A DNA stretch of 39,513 nucleotides, taken from contig NZ_SMKN01000034.1 of NCBI RefSeq assembly GCF_004348675.1, forward strand, positions 1-39,513. The letters run 5' to 3'. Position 1 is the first letter of the stretch, and every line of letters begins with the position of its first letter. Source of the stretch: Micromonospora sp. KC606. GTDB lineage: Bacteria > Actinomycetota > Actinomycetes > Mycobacteriales > Micromonosporaceae. Under the pieces are notes generated by a model. That model saw only the letters and a list, made by a program, of their open reading frames with translations, was not told where the DNA came from and searched no databases. The translations under genes were made by a program, and so were the position numbers. Of this stretch, positions 18,744-26,228 are shown piece by piece.

Positions 18744-19277
18744 GTGACCCACGTCGTACCCGTGCCCGTACGGCAGCTCGATCCGCAGCTGCCGCTGCCC
18801 GCGTACGCCCATCCCGGCGACGCCGGCGCCGACCTGGTGGCCGCCGCGGACGTCGAACTTCCCCCCGGCGGCCGGGCCCTGGTGCCCACCGGCGTGGCGC
18901 TGGCGCTGCCCGAGGGGTTCGTGGGCCTGGTCCACCCCCGCTCGGGGCTGGCCGCCAGACTCGGTGTGACGGTGCTCAACGCGCCCGGTACGGTCGACGC
19001 CGGCTACCGGGGTGAGATCCTGGTCAACCTGATCAACCATGATCGGGACACACCGGCGAAGATCTCCCGTGGCGATCGGATCGCGCAGCTCGTTGTGCAG
19101 CGCGTGGAACGGGCCGAATTCCAGCCGGTGGCCGAGCTGCCCGGGTCCCCGCGCGGGACCGGCGGACACGGTTCGACCGGGGGGCACGCCGGGCTGGTGC
19201 CGCCCCCCGGCGACCCGATCGGGTGGTCCGAGATCGCCGACCGGGCAGGCGGACAGACGGAAGAGGTGGCAGGGTGA
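18744..19277 (+). CDS. dut: dUTP diphosphatase (trimeric dUTPase)
   Basis: 177-aa enzyme that hydrolyses dUTP to dUMP and pyrophosphate, supplying dUMP for thymidylate and keeping uracil out of DNA. All five trimeric-dUTPase motifs are seen: PGDAGADL (I), [11 protein letters not shown] (II), [14 protein letters not shown] (III, with the catalytic Asp), [10 protein letters not shown] (IV) and [11 protein letters not shown] (V). Motif V has His where most bacteria have Phe; the M. tuberculosis enzyme also uses His to stack on uracil. About 25 residues follow motif V ([20 protein letters not shown]), a longer tail than usual. The frame is open upstream, but GTG 18744 follows GAGGGAG and yields the normal N-terminus. 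Confidence 0.95.
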   Translation: MTHVVPVPVRQLDPQLPLPAYAHPGDAGADLVAAADVELPPGGRALVPTGVALALPEGFVGLVHPRSGLAARLGVTVLNAPGTVDAGYRGEILVNLINHDRDTPAKISRGDRIAQLVVQRVERAEFQPVAELPGSPRGTGGHGSTGGHAGLVPPPGDPIGWSEIADRAGGQTEEVAG

Positions 19278-19302
19278 GTGCGAACAGCGGAGGGTGGGCG
19301 AA

Positions 19303-19965
19303 GTGATCTTCAGCCGGAAGCGGGCCGGTGCCGCTCGTGACGAGCGGGCCACCGAGGTCCTCGACTCGTACGACGCCGAGGGGGCGGCGGCCCCGGCGCG
19401 CGGTCCCTACGACATCTCCGAGGCGCCGGACGACGTGCAGCGGCTCGACCTGGGCAGCCTGCACATCCCGGCGGTGCCGGGTGTCGAGGTCCGGGTCCAG
19501 GCCGATCCGCAGGGTGTGATCCAGCAGGTCGTGCTGGTGCACGAGGAGAACGCCCTCCAGCTCGGGGTCTTCGCCGCGCCGAAGACCGAGGGCATCTGGG
19601 ACGAGGTGCGCGAGGAGATCCGCCGGTCCCTGTTCGCCGACGGCGCCGCCGCCCAGGAGGTGCCGGGCGAGTACGGCATCGAGCTACAGGCCCGGGTCCG
19701 CACCCCGGACGGCCTCACCGACCTGCGGTTCGTCGGCGTGGACGGGCCCCGCTGGATGGTCCGTGGCGTCTTCCAGGGCGCCGCCGCCACCGACGCGGCC
19801 GCCGCGGGACCGCTCGCGGCCTGCCTGGAGGGCCTCGTGGTCGACCGCGGGCAGGAGGCGAAGCCGGTCCGGGAGCCGCTGCCGCTGCGGCTGCCCCGCG
19901 AGGTCGCCGACCAGGAGCCCGACGCCGAGGGCAGCACCGCGGCGCCCGCCCCCCGGGAGGCCTGA
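19303..19965 (+). CDS. DUF3710 domain-containing protein
   Basis: 220-aa soluble protein of the actinobacterial DUF3710 family, function unknown. Family signatures seen: GPYDISEAPDD, RLDLGSLHIPAVPGVEVRV, a central ALQLGVFAAPKTEGIWDEVR and GPRWMVRGVFQGAAA. The C-terminal ~40 residues are Pro/Ala/Glu-rich and probably disordered. GTG 19303 (VIFSRKRAG) is the family's usual start, 25 nt after the dut stop, so the two genes are probably co-transcribed. A long hairpin follows, closing the dut-DUF3710 unit. Confidence 0.88.
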   Translation: MIFSRKRAGAARDERATEVLDSYDAEGAAAPARGPYDISEAPDDVQRLDLGSLHIPAVPGVEVRVQADPQGVIQQVVLVHEENALQLGVFAAPKTEGIWDEVREEIRRSLFADGAAAQEVPGEYGIELQARVRTPDGLTDLRFVGVDGPRWMVRGVFQGAAATDAAAAGPLAACLEGLVVDRGQEAKPVREPLPLRLPREVADQEPDAEGSTAAPAPREA

Positions 19966-19989
19966 CCGGCCGGCGCCACATAATCGTCA

Positions 19990-20028
19990 ACGGGCCCGAC
20001 GCCGTCCCACCGACGGCGTCGGGCCCGT
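19990..20028 (+). terminator. 17-bp perfect hairpin terminator after DUF3710
   Basis: CGGGCCCGACGCCGTC (19991-20006) and its exact complement (20012-20027), extended by one A-T pair, close a 5-nt loop. It begins 24 nt after the stop codon and isolates dut-DUF3710 from the next operon. No T-tract. Confidence 0.85.
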
Positions 20029-20156
20029 CGCCGGGTGGGGGAGACGGCGGTCCGCTCTCTGGGGAAGCGGCGTACGCTGGCGGGACGGTCCCGGCGTTCG
20101 GGGCCGGGCCGGCAACGGCGTGGTCCGGTCAGCGTGGAGAGGGTGGCGCGGAGGTC

Positions 20157-20537
20157 ATGTCGACCGACGAGAGCCGAGGGTCGCTTCGGCGGATCCTGCG
20201 ACGGTTCACCGCGAGCGAGGCCGAGATCGAGGCGCAGGAACTCCAGCGCGAGAGCGCCGAGTCCGGCGGCACGCCGGCGCGGCAGTGCTGCCGGGGCGAG
20301 GTGGTGTCGGTCACCGGGCGGCTGCGTACCGTGGTCTACACCCCCCGGACGAACCTGCCGACCCTGGAGGCGGATCTCTACGACGGCAGCGACGTGGTGA
20401 CGCTGGTCTGGCTGGGCCGGCGACACATCGCCGGCATCGAGCCGGGCCGGCACCTGACCGCCCGGGGCCGGGTGGCCGTCCGCGACGACCGCAAGGTCAT
20501 CTACAACCCGCACTACGAGCTGGAGTCGCCGAAGTGA
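20157..20537 (+). CDS. OB-fold nucleic acid-binding protein
   Basis: 126-aa protein. A helical, charged head (LRRILRRFTASEAEIEAQEL) is followed by an OB-fold: VVSVTGRLRTVVYTP, ADLYDGSDVVTLVWLGRRHI and GRHLTARGRVAVRDDRKVIY. The layout is that of the RecG-wedge/OB-fold proteins beside DUF3159 genes in actinobacteria (Rv2694c position). A DNA- or RNA-binding role follows from the fold; no enzyme domain is present. GGAG-type purines precede ATG 20157. The stop overlaps the GTG of the DUF3159 gene by 4 nt, so translation is coupled. Confidence 0.85.
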   Translation: MSTDESRGSLRRILRRFTASEAEIEAQELQRESAESGGTPARQCCRGEVVSVTGRLRTVVYTPRTNLPTLEADLYDGSDVVTLVWLGRRHIAGIEPGRHLTARGRVAVRDDRKVIYNPHYELESPK

Positions 20538-21217
20538 CGACCGGACAACCCCCGGCCGCCGAGCCGCGTACCGCCGCCGTGGACGACGAGAAGATGCCCA
20601 GCATCGCCGAACAGATGGCCGACCAACTCGGTGGCTGGCGGGGGTTGGTCGAGTCCAGTGTCCCCGTGGTCGTCTTCGTGGTGGCCAACATCGTCGGCGA
20701 GCTGCGCCCCGCGGTGATCGCCTCGGTGGGTGTCGCGCTGCTGATCGCCGTGGTCCGGCTGGCTCAGCGGCGTCCGGTCCGGCACGCGCTCAACGGGCTG
20801 TTCGGCATCGGCGTCGGCGCCGCCATCGCCTGGCGGACCGGCGACGAGCGGGACTTCTACCTTCCCGGCATCCTCTACGGCATCGCCTACGGGGTGGCCC
20901 TGCTGGTCTCGGCGGCGATCCGGCAGCCGATCGTCGGGTGGATCTGGTCGGTGCTGGTCGCCAAGGGGCGCTCCGAATGGCGCGACGACCCGCGCCTGGT
21001 GCGAACCTTCACCCGGCTCACCGTGCTCTGGGGCGTGGTGTGGCTGGCGAAGGTGGGCGTGCAGGCCGGGCTCTACCTGGCCCACCAGGACACCGCGCTG
21101 GGGGTGGCCCGGCTGGCGCTGGGCTACCCGCCGTACGCGCTGCTGCTGCTGATCACGGTCTGGGTGGTCCGCCGGGAGACCCGGCAGACCGTGCCGCAGC
21201 CGCTGTCCGGCACCTGA
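20534..21217 (+). CDS. DUF3159 domain-containing membrane protein
   Basis: 227-aa polytopic membrane protein of DUF3159. After a cytoplasmic head (IAEQMADQLGGWRGLVESS) there are about five or six hydrophobic segments, for example VVVFVVANIVGELRPAVIAS, ALLVSAAIRQPIVGWIWSVL and ALLLLITVWVV. Its topology faintly recalls intracellular septation protein A. Substrate and role are unknown. Start GTG 20534 overlaps the OB-fold gene stop (GTGA). The 3' end converges on the RCK gene, with a short tandem repeat between them. Confidence 0.85.
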   Translation: MTTGQPPAAEPRTAAVDDEKMPSIAEQMADQLGGWRGLVESSVPVVVFVVANIVGELRPAVIASVGVALLIAVVRLAQRRPVRHALNGLFGIGVGAAIAWRTGDERDFYLPGILYGIAYGVALLVSAAIRQPIVGWIWSVLVAKGRSEWRDDPRLVRTFTRLTVLWGVVWLAKVGVQAGLYLAHQDTALGVARLALGYPPYALLLLITVWVVRRETRQTVPQPLSGT

Positions 21218-21220
21218 CCG

Positions 21221-21265
21221 GCCCGCCGCGGCTCAGCGCCCGCCGCGGCTCAGCGCCCGCCGCGG
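21221..21265. repeat. 17-bp tandem repeat across the ceoC stop codon
   Basis: Unit GCCCGCCGCGGCTCAGC, two perfect copies (21221-21237, 21238-21254) plus 11 bases of a third. The stop codon of the minus-strand RCK gene (complement of TCA at 21250-21252) lies in the second copy. Confidence 0.85.
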
Positions 21266-21939
21266 GTCCGCTCGACGCTGTCCGGCCCGAGGATGACGGC
21301 GCGGACCTCGTCCTCGACGTCGGCGGTGCACACGAAGACCAGCTCGTCGCCGGCCTCGATCGGGTCGTCGGGGCTCGGCACCAGCACCCGCTTGCCGCGG
21401 ACGATCGCCACCAGGGCGGCGTCCCGGGGGAGCGGTACCGCGTGGATCGGCTGGCCGACGTACGGCGCGGTCGGCGGCAGGGTGATCTCGACCAGGTTCG
21501 CCTCGCCCTGCCGGAAGGTCATCAGCCGAACCAGGTCACCGACGGTGACCGCCTCCTCGACCAGTGCGGCCATCACCCGTGGCTTGCTGACCGCCACGTC
21601 GACGCCCCACTGTTCGGTGAAGAGCCACTCGTTCTCGGCCCGGTTCACCCGGGCGACCACGCGGGGCACCGCGAACTCGGTCTTGGCCAGCAGCGAGACC
21701 ACCAGGTTGACCTTGTCGTCGCCGGTCGCCGCGACCACCACGTCGCAACCGGCGATGTTGGCCTCCTCCAGGCTGGCCAGCTCGCAGGCGTCGGCCAGCA
21801 CCCAGTCGGCGGCCGGCACCCGGTCCGGGCGGAGCATCCGGGGCTGGCGCTCGATCAGCATCACCTGGTGGCCGTTGTCGATCAGCTCCTGCGCGATCGA
21901 GCGGCCCACGTTCCCGGCGCCGGCGATGGCGATCCGCAT
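21250..21939 (-). CDS. ceoC: TrkA family potassium-uptake regulatory protein (CeoC-like RCK)
   Basis: 229-aa RCK protein. The N-terminal Rossmann domain shows GAGNVG (residues 7-12) and the acidic end of strand 2 (LIERQ), typical of NAD/ATP-binding TrkA_N. The C-terminal TrkA_C part runs from about residue 140 (EITLPPTAPYVGQPIH, then DAALVAIVRGKRV and IEAGDELVFVCTA). Such proteins sit on the cytoplasmic face of a potassium transporter and gate it in response to nucleotides. It lies 3 nt after the other RCK gene. No TrkH/TrkG channel subunit is present in the window; the nearest membrane partner is the divergent KimA-like transporter. Confidence 0.9.
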   Translation of the reverse strand: MRIAIAGAGNVGRSIAQELIDNGHQVMLIERQPRMLRPDRVPAADWVLADACELASLEEANIAGCDVVVAATGDDKVNLVVSLLAKTEFAVPRVVARVNRAENEWLFTEQWGVDVAVSKPRVMAALVEEAVTVGDLVRLMTFRQGEANLVEITLPPTAPYVGQPIHAVPLPRDAALVAIVRGKRVLVPSPDDPIEAGDELVFVCTADVEDEVRAVILGPDSVERTRGGR

Positions 21940-21942
21940 GGC

Positions 21943-22608
21943 TCAGTGCCCTCCTTCGGGCGGCGCCGCGGCCACCGCGGTGACCGACGCGGCGATGTCG
22001 TCGGTGACCAGCACGTAGAGCTGATCACCCTCCTGTACGACGGTGGACGCGGTGGGCAGCGTGCCGATGCCGAACCGGGTGAGGTACGCCACCCGAACCC
22101 CGGCCGCCTCCTCCAACTGGCGCAGCGGCCGGCCCACCCAGTCCCTGTGTACCGGAATCTCCATGATCGAGACGGTGCTGGTCGGGTCGCGGAAGATCTC
22201 CACGTGGCCCTCCGGCACCAGCTGCCGCAGGATCCGGTCGGCCGTCCAGCGGACGGTCGCCACGGTGGGGATGCCCAGTCGTTCGTACACCTGGGCCCGG
22301 CGCTGATCGTAGATGCGCGCCGCGACCCGGGAGACGCCGAACGTCTCACGGGCCAGCCGGGCGGAGATGATGTTGGAGTTGTCGCCGCTGGAGACCGCGG
22401 CGAAGGCGTCGGCCCGTTCGATGCCGGCCTGGCGCAGCACCTCGCCGTCGAAACCCTCCCCGGTCACGGTGATGCCGGCGAAGTCGGGGCCGAGCCGGCG
22501 GAAGGCGTCGGCGTCATGGTCGATCACCGCCACCGAGTGGCCCCGGGACTCCAGACTGTGGGCGAGGGTCGACCCGACCCGGCCGCAGCCCATGATCACG
22601 ACATGCAC
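21943..22608 (-). CDS. ceoB: TrkA family potassium-uptake regulatory protein (CeoB-like RCK)
   Basis: 221-aa RCK protein, paralogous to the gene downstream. GCGRVG (residues 7-12) and VIDHD form the nucleotide-binding Rossmann motif; SSGDNSNIISARLAR and VAARIYDQRRAQVYE are typical TrkA_N features. TrkA_C follows (IPVHRDWVGRPLRQLEE, VVQEGDQLYVLVT). The frame is open upstream, but GTG 22608 is chosen because GGGAGGG lies 6 nt before it and the nucleotide motif then sits at the usual distance from the N-terminus. It forms an operon with the second RCK gene, divergent from the KimA-like transporter gene, matching Rv2691-Rv2692 next to Rv2690c in M. tuberculosis. Confidence 0.9.
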   Translation of the reverse strand: MHVVIMGCGRVGSTLAHSLESRGHSVAVIDHDADAFRRLGPDFAGITVTGEGFDGEVLRQAGIERADAFAAVSSGDNSNIISARLARETFGVSRVAARIYDQRRAQVYERLGIPTVATVRWTADRILRQLVPEGHVEIFRDPTSTVSIMEIPVHRDWVGRPLRQLEEAAGVRVAYLTRFGIGTLPTASTVVQEGDQLYVLVTDDIAASVTAVAAAPPEGGH

Positions 22609-22757
22609 GGTGTCCCTCCCGAAGTGCGTCCCCGTCGACGGCGGCGGCGCCGACAATCGAGCCTGCCACGTCCGGCGCGACGGCGGGGGACCGAACCGTA
22701 CCGCGCCGGCCCGACCGGCGTGGTCAGGCACCCCCGACGGCCAGCAGGGGGTGGTCG

Positions 22758-22763
22758 TACCCT
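22758..22763 (+). promoter_or_regulatory. -10 element of a probable leaderless KimA-like transcript
   Basis: TACCCT ends 8 nt before GTG 22772, the distance at which transcription would start on the start codon itself. No Shine-Dalgarno sequence is present. Confidence 0.45.
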
Positions 22764-22771
22764 TAGCGCTT

Positions 22772-24844
22772 GTGGCCAGTCCCACCTCGCTGCTGAAGCG
22801 GCTCCTCGTCGGTCGACCGTTCCGGTCCGACCGGCTCCAGCACACCCTCCTACCGAAGCGCATCGCGTTGCCGGTCTTCGCCTCCGACGCGCTCTCCAGC
22901 GTCGCGTACGCCCCGGACGAGATCCTGCTGACGCTCTCGATCGCGGGCGCGTCGGCGTACCTCTTCTCACCGTGGATCGCGCTCGCGGTCGTCGTGGTGA
23001 TGCTGACCGTGGTGGCCAGCTACCGGCAGAACGTGCACGCGTACCCCTCGGGCGGCGGTGACTACGAGGTGGCGACGGTCAACCTCGGTCCCCGGGCGGG
23101 TCTGGCGGTGGCCAGCGCACTGCTGGTCGACTACGTGCTCACGGTCGCGGTCTCGGTCTCCTCCGGGGTGGCCAACCTCGGCTCGGTGGTGCCCTTCGTC
23201 GCCACCCACAAGGTGCTGATCGCGGTCATCGCGGTGGTGCTGCTGACCGCCATGAACCTGCGCGGCCTGCGTGAGTCGGGCCGGGCCTTCGCCATCCCGA
23301 CGTACGGCTTCATCATCGTGATCGTCGGCATGGTCGCGACCGGGCTGGTCCGGGTTCTGGTGCTCGGCGAGGACCTGCGGGCCCCCAGCGCCGGGCTGGA
23401 GATCCAGGCCGAGCACAGCGTGACCGGTTTCGCCCTGGTCTTCCTGCTGCTGCGCACCTTCTCCTCCGGCTGTGCCGCGCTGACCGGCGTGGAGGCCATC
23501 TCCAACGGCGTGCCGGCCTTCAAGGCCCCGAAGAGCCGCAACGCGGCGACCACCCTGCTGCTGCTCGGCACCATCTCGGTGACCATGCTGGTCGGCATCA
23601 TCTGGCTGTCCCGGCTGACCGGCCTGCAGTTCGTCGAGGACCCGGAGCTGCAGATCGTCTCCGGCCCCGAGGGGTACGTGCAGAAAACCGTCACCGCCCA
23701 GCTCGGCGAGACCGTCTTCGGCGCCGGCTCGGTGCTGCTCTTCGTGGTCGCCGCGATGACCGCCCTGATCCTCTTTCTGGCCGCGAACACGGCCTTCAAC
23801 GGATTCCCGGTGCTCGGCTCGATCCTGGCGCAGGACCGGTACCTGCCCCGCCAGCTGCACACCCGGGGCGACCGACTGGCCTTCTCCAACGGCATCCTCT
23901 TCCTCGCCGTCTTCGCGGTCGTGCTCATCGTCGGCTTCCAGGCCGAGGTGACCAAGCTCATCCAGCTCTACATCGTCGGGGTGTTCGTCTCCTTCACGCT
24001 CTCCCAGGCCGGCATGATCCGGCACTGGAACCGGCACCTGAGCCGCGAGCGGGATCCCGAGGCACGCCGGCGAATGATCCGCTCCCGGGCGATCAACACG
24101 TTCGGCATGGCGATGACCGGGATCGTGCTGGTCATCGTGCTGGCCACCAAGTTCCTGCTGGGCGCGTGGATCGCCATCGCCGCGATGGCGCTGATCTACG
24201 TGCTGATGCTCGCCATCCGTCGCCACTACGACCGGGTCGCCGAGGAACTGGAACCGACCGAGATCCGGGGCGTGCTGCCCGCCCGCAACCACGCCATCGT
24301 GCTGGTCAGCAAGCTGCACCAGCCGACCCTGCGGGCCATCGCCTACGCGCGGGCCACCCGGCCGGACACCCTCACCGCGGTCACCGTCAACGTGGACGAG
24401 AAGGATACCCGCCAGCTCCAGCAGGAGTGGGAACGGCGGGAACTGCCCGTTCCGCTCACCGTGGTCGACTCCCCGTACCGGGAGATCACCCGCCCGATCC
24501 TGAACTTCGTCGCCAACACCCGCCGGGAGTCGCCCCGCGACGTGGTCACCGTCTTCATTCCCGAGTACGTCGTGGGCCGCTGGTGGGAGAACCTGCTGCA
24601 CAACCAGAGCGCGCTGCGGCTCAAGGGGCGGCTGCTCTTCGAGCCGGGCGTGATGGTGACCAGCGTGCCGTGGCAGCTCGCCTCCACCGCCAACAAGAAC
24701 CTGGACCGCCTCGACGAGAACCTGACCCGGACCCCGGCCCGGGGGCCCCGGGTGGCGCCCCGCAGCACCCTGCCGCCGAGCGTTCCCCCGGCGGCCTCCG
24801 CCCCGCCCGGCGAGGCCGGTCCGGGCGGCGGGGACCGCCGGTGA
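22772..24844 (+). CDS. KimA-like APC superfamily transporter (probable K+ importer) with cytosolic C-terminal domain
   Basis: 690-aa membrane protein. About 12 transmembrane segments occupy residues ~30-470, followed by a soluble domain (VLPARNHAIVLVSKLHQPTL, ALTAVTVNVDE-like core, then VTVFIPEYVVGRWWENLLHN). It resembles B. subtilis KimA (YdaO), a high-affinity potassium/proton symporter: KRLLVGRPFRSD, SDALSSVAY, YPSGGGDYEVA, LLVDYVLTVAVS and SGCAALTGVEAISNG all match KimA motifs as I remember them. Asp39, Tyr46, Asp120 and Thr124 fall at KimA positions Asp36, Tyr43, Asp117 and Thr121, where potassium binds. Divergent from two RCK genes. GTG 22772 has no ribosome-binding site but a -10-like TACCCT 8 nt upstream. 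Its Pro/Gly-rich tail overlaps the next gene's start. Confidence 0.88.
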   Translation: MASPTSLLKRLLVGRPFRSDRLQHTLLPKRIALPVFASDALSSVAYAPDEILLTLSIAGASAYLFSPWIALAVVVVMLTVVASYRQNVHAYPSGGGDYEVATVNLGPRAGLAVASALLVDYVLTVAVSVSSGVANLGSVVPFVATHKVLIAVIAVVLLTAMNLRGLRESGRAFAIPTYGFIIVIVGMVATGLVRVLVLGEDLRAPSAGLEIQAEHSVTGFALVFLLLRTFSSGCAALTGVEAISNGVPAFKAPKSRNAATTLLLLGTISVTMLVGIIWLSRLTGLQFVEDPELQIVSGPEGYVQKTVTAQLGETVFGAGSVLLFVVAAMTALILFLAANTAFNGFPVLGSILAQDRYLPRQLHTRGDRLAFSNGILFLAVFAVVLIVGFQAEVTKLIQLYIVGVFVSFTLSQAGMIRHWNRHLSRERDPEARRRMIRSRAINTFGMAMTGIVLVIVLATKFLLGAWIAIAAMALIYVLMLAIRRHYDRVAEELEPTEIRGVLPARNHAIVLVSKLHQPTLRAIAYARATRPDTLTAVTVNVDEKDTRQLQQEWERRELPVPLTVVDSPYREITRPILNFVANTRRESPRDVVTVFIPEYVVGRWWENLLHNQSALRLKGRLLFEPGVMVTSVPWQLASTANKNLDRLDENLTRTPARGPRVAPRSTLPPSVPPAASAPPGEAGPGGGDRR

Positions 24845-26121
24845 CCGCCCGACACCCGCAACGGGCCGCGGGGCCGGAGCCGGCCGACGACGGGCGGCGG
24901 GGGCTGGAGGAGGCCGAGCGGGTCGAGTTGACCGTCGACGCGGTCGCCCCCGGCGGGCACTGCGTGGCCCGGGTCGACGGGCAGGTGGTCTTCGTCCGGC
25001 ACGCGCTGCCCGGCGAGCGGGTGGTCGCCGAGGTGACCGAACTGCACAAGGGCTTCGCCCGTGCCGAGGCCGTCGAGATCCTGCACGCCTCCCCGGACAG
25101 GATCGAGCCACCCTGTCCGTACGCGAAGCCGGGCCGCTGTGGCGGCTGCGACCTGCAACACGTCACCCCCGCCGCCCAGCTGCGCTGGAAGACCGAGGTG
25201 GTCCGCGAGCAGCTCACCCGCCTCGGCGGGCTCACCGCCGGGCAGGTAGACGCACTCGGTGTCACCGTCGCGGCGCTGCCCGGCGGGCCGCTCGGCTGGC
25301 GCTCCCGGGTCCGGTACGCGGTCGACGCCGCCGGTCGGGCCGGGCTGCTCAAGCACCGCTCGCACGAGGTGGTGCCGATCGACCGCTGCCTGATCGCCCA
25401 CCCGGCGATCCAGGAGCTGCCGGTGCTCACCCCGTCCGGCGCGCGTTGGCCGGACGCCGAGGCGGTCGAGACGGTCGCCTCCACCGGTGGCGACGTCAGC
25501 GTCGCCACGGTCACCGAGGGGGTCGCCACGCCGGCGAGCGGGCCCCGCCGGGTCCGCGAGCGCGCCGTCGGCCGGCAGTGGGCGCTGCCCGCGACGGCGT
25601 TCTGGCAGGTCCATCCGGCGGCGACCGACACCCTGGCCGGCGCGGTGCTGGAGCTGGTCGACCCGCAGCCCGGGGAGAGCGCATGGGACCTCTACGGCGG
25701 CGCCGGGCTGTTCGCGGCGGCCCTGGCCGACCGGGTCGGCGACACCGGCCGGGTCACCCTGGTCGAGGCTGCCGGGGACGGGGTCGCCGCGGCCCGGGAG
25801 AACCTGCGTGACCTGCCACGGGTGGAGGTGGTGGCGGCCCGGGTGGAGACCGCGCTGGCCCGTCGCCGGATCACCGGCCCGGTCGACGTGGTGGTGCTCG
25901 ATCCGCCGCGTTCCGGCGCGGGCGCGGCGGTGGTGCGCGCCGTGCTGGCCGCCGGGCCCCGGGCGGTCGCGTACGTGGCCTGCGACCCGGCCGCCTTCGC
26001 CCGGGACGTGCGCACCTTCACCGGGGGTGACTGGCGGCTCGCCGCGCTGCGCGGGTACGACCTGTTCCCGATGACCCAGCACGTCGAGTTGGTCGGGCTG
26101 TTCCTGCCACCCGTCGAATGA
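24841..26121 (+). CDS. TRAM-domain class I SAM-dependent RNA m5U methyltransferase (TrmA/RlmC/RlmD family)
   Basis: 426-aa enzyme that transfers a methyl group from S-adenosylmethionine to C5 of a uridine in tRNA or rRNA. A TRAM RNA-binding domain comes first (VELTVDAVAPGGHCVARVDG), then iron-sulfur cysteines in PPCPYAKPGRCGGCDLQHV with a fourth Cys further on (DRCLIAH). The SAM-binding motif is WDLYGGAGLFAAALA; DPPRSGAG and the catalytic Cys in YVACDPAAFARDV are intact, as is the Glu of QHVELVGLF. Family assignment is firm; target base (23S rRNA U747/U1939 or tRNA U54) cannot be told. The GTG start overlaps the transporter stop by 4 nt (GTGA). Confidence 0.92.
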   Translation: MTARHPQRAAGPEPADDGRRGLEEAERVELTVDAVAPGGHCVARVDGQVVFVRHALPGERVVAEVTELHKGFARAEAVEILHASPDRIEPPCPYAKPGRCGGCDLQHVTPAAQLRWKTEVVREQLTRLGGLTAGQVDALGVTVAALPGGPLGWRSRVRYAVDAAGRAGLLKHRSHEVVPIDRCLIAHPAIQELPVLTPSGARWPDAEAVETVASTGGDVSVATVTEGVATPASGPRRVRERAVGRQWALPATAFWQVHPAATDTLAGAVLELVDPQPGESAWDLYGGAGLFAAALADRVGDTGRVTLVEAAGDGVAAARENLRDLPRVEVVAARVETALARRRITGPVDVVVLDPPRSGAGAAVVRAVLAAGPRAVAYVACDPAAFARDVRTFTGGDWRLAALRGYDLFPMTQHVELVGLFLPPVE

Positions 26122-26214
26122 CCCGAGGCGGACGGGCGGCGCCGCTGGGCCGAGGTGGTCCCGGCGGCTGGCGGTGTTGATCCACGGCCGGGCTGCGGAG
26201 TGTCGCGTGGCCGA

Positions 26215-26220
26215 TAGACT
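26215..26220 (+). promoter_or_regulatory. -10 element of a probable leaderless dxs transcript
   Basis: TAGACT, in the context CCGATAGACT, ends 8 nt before the dxs ATG; no ribosome-binding site is visible. The same hexamer at nearly the same spacing precedes the gene at 29837. Confidence 0.5.
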
Positions 26221-26228
26221 CTTCGGTC

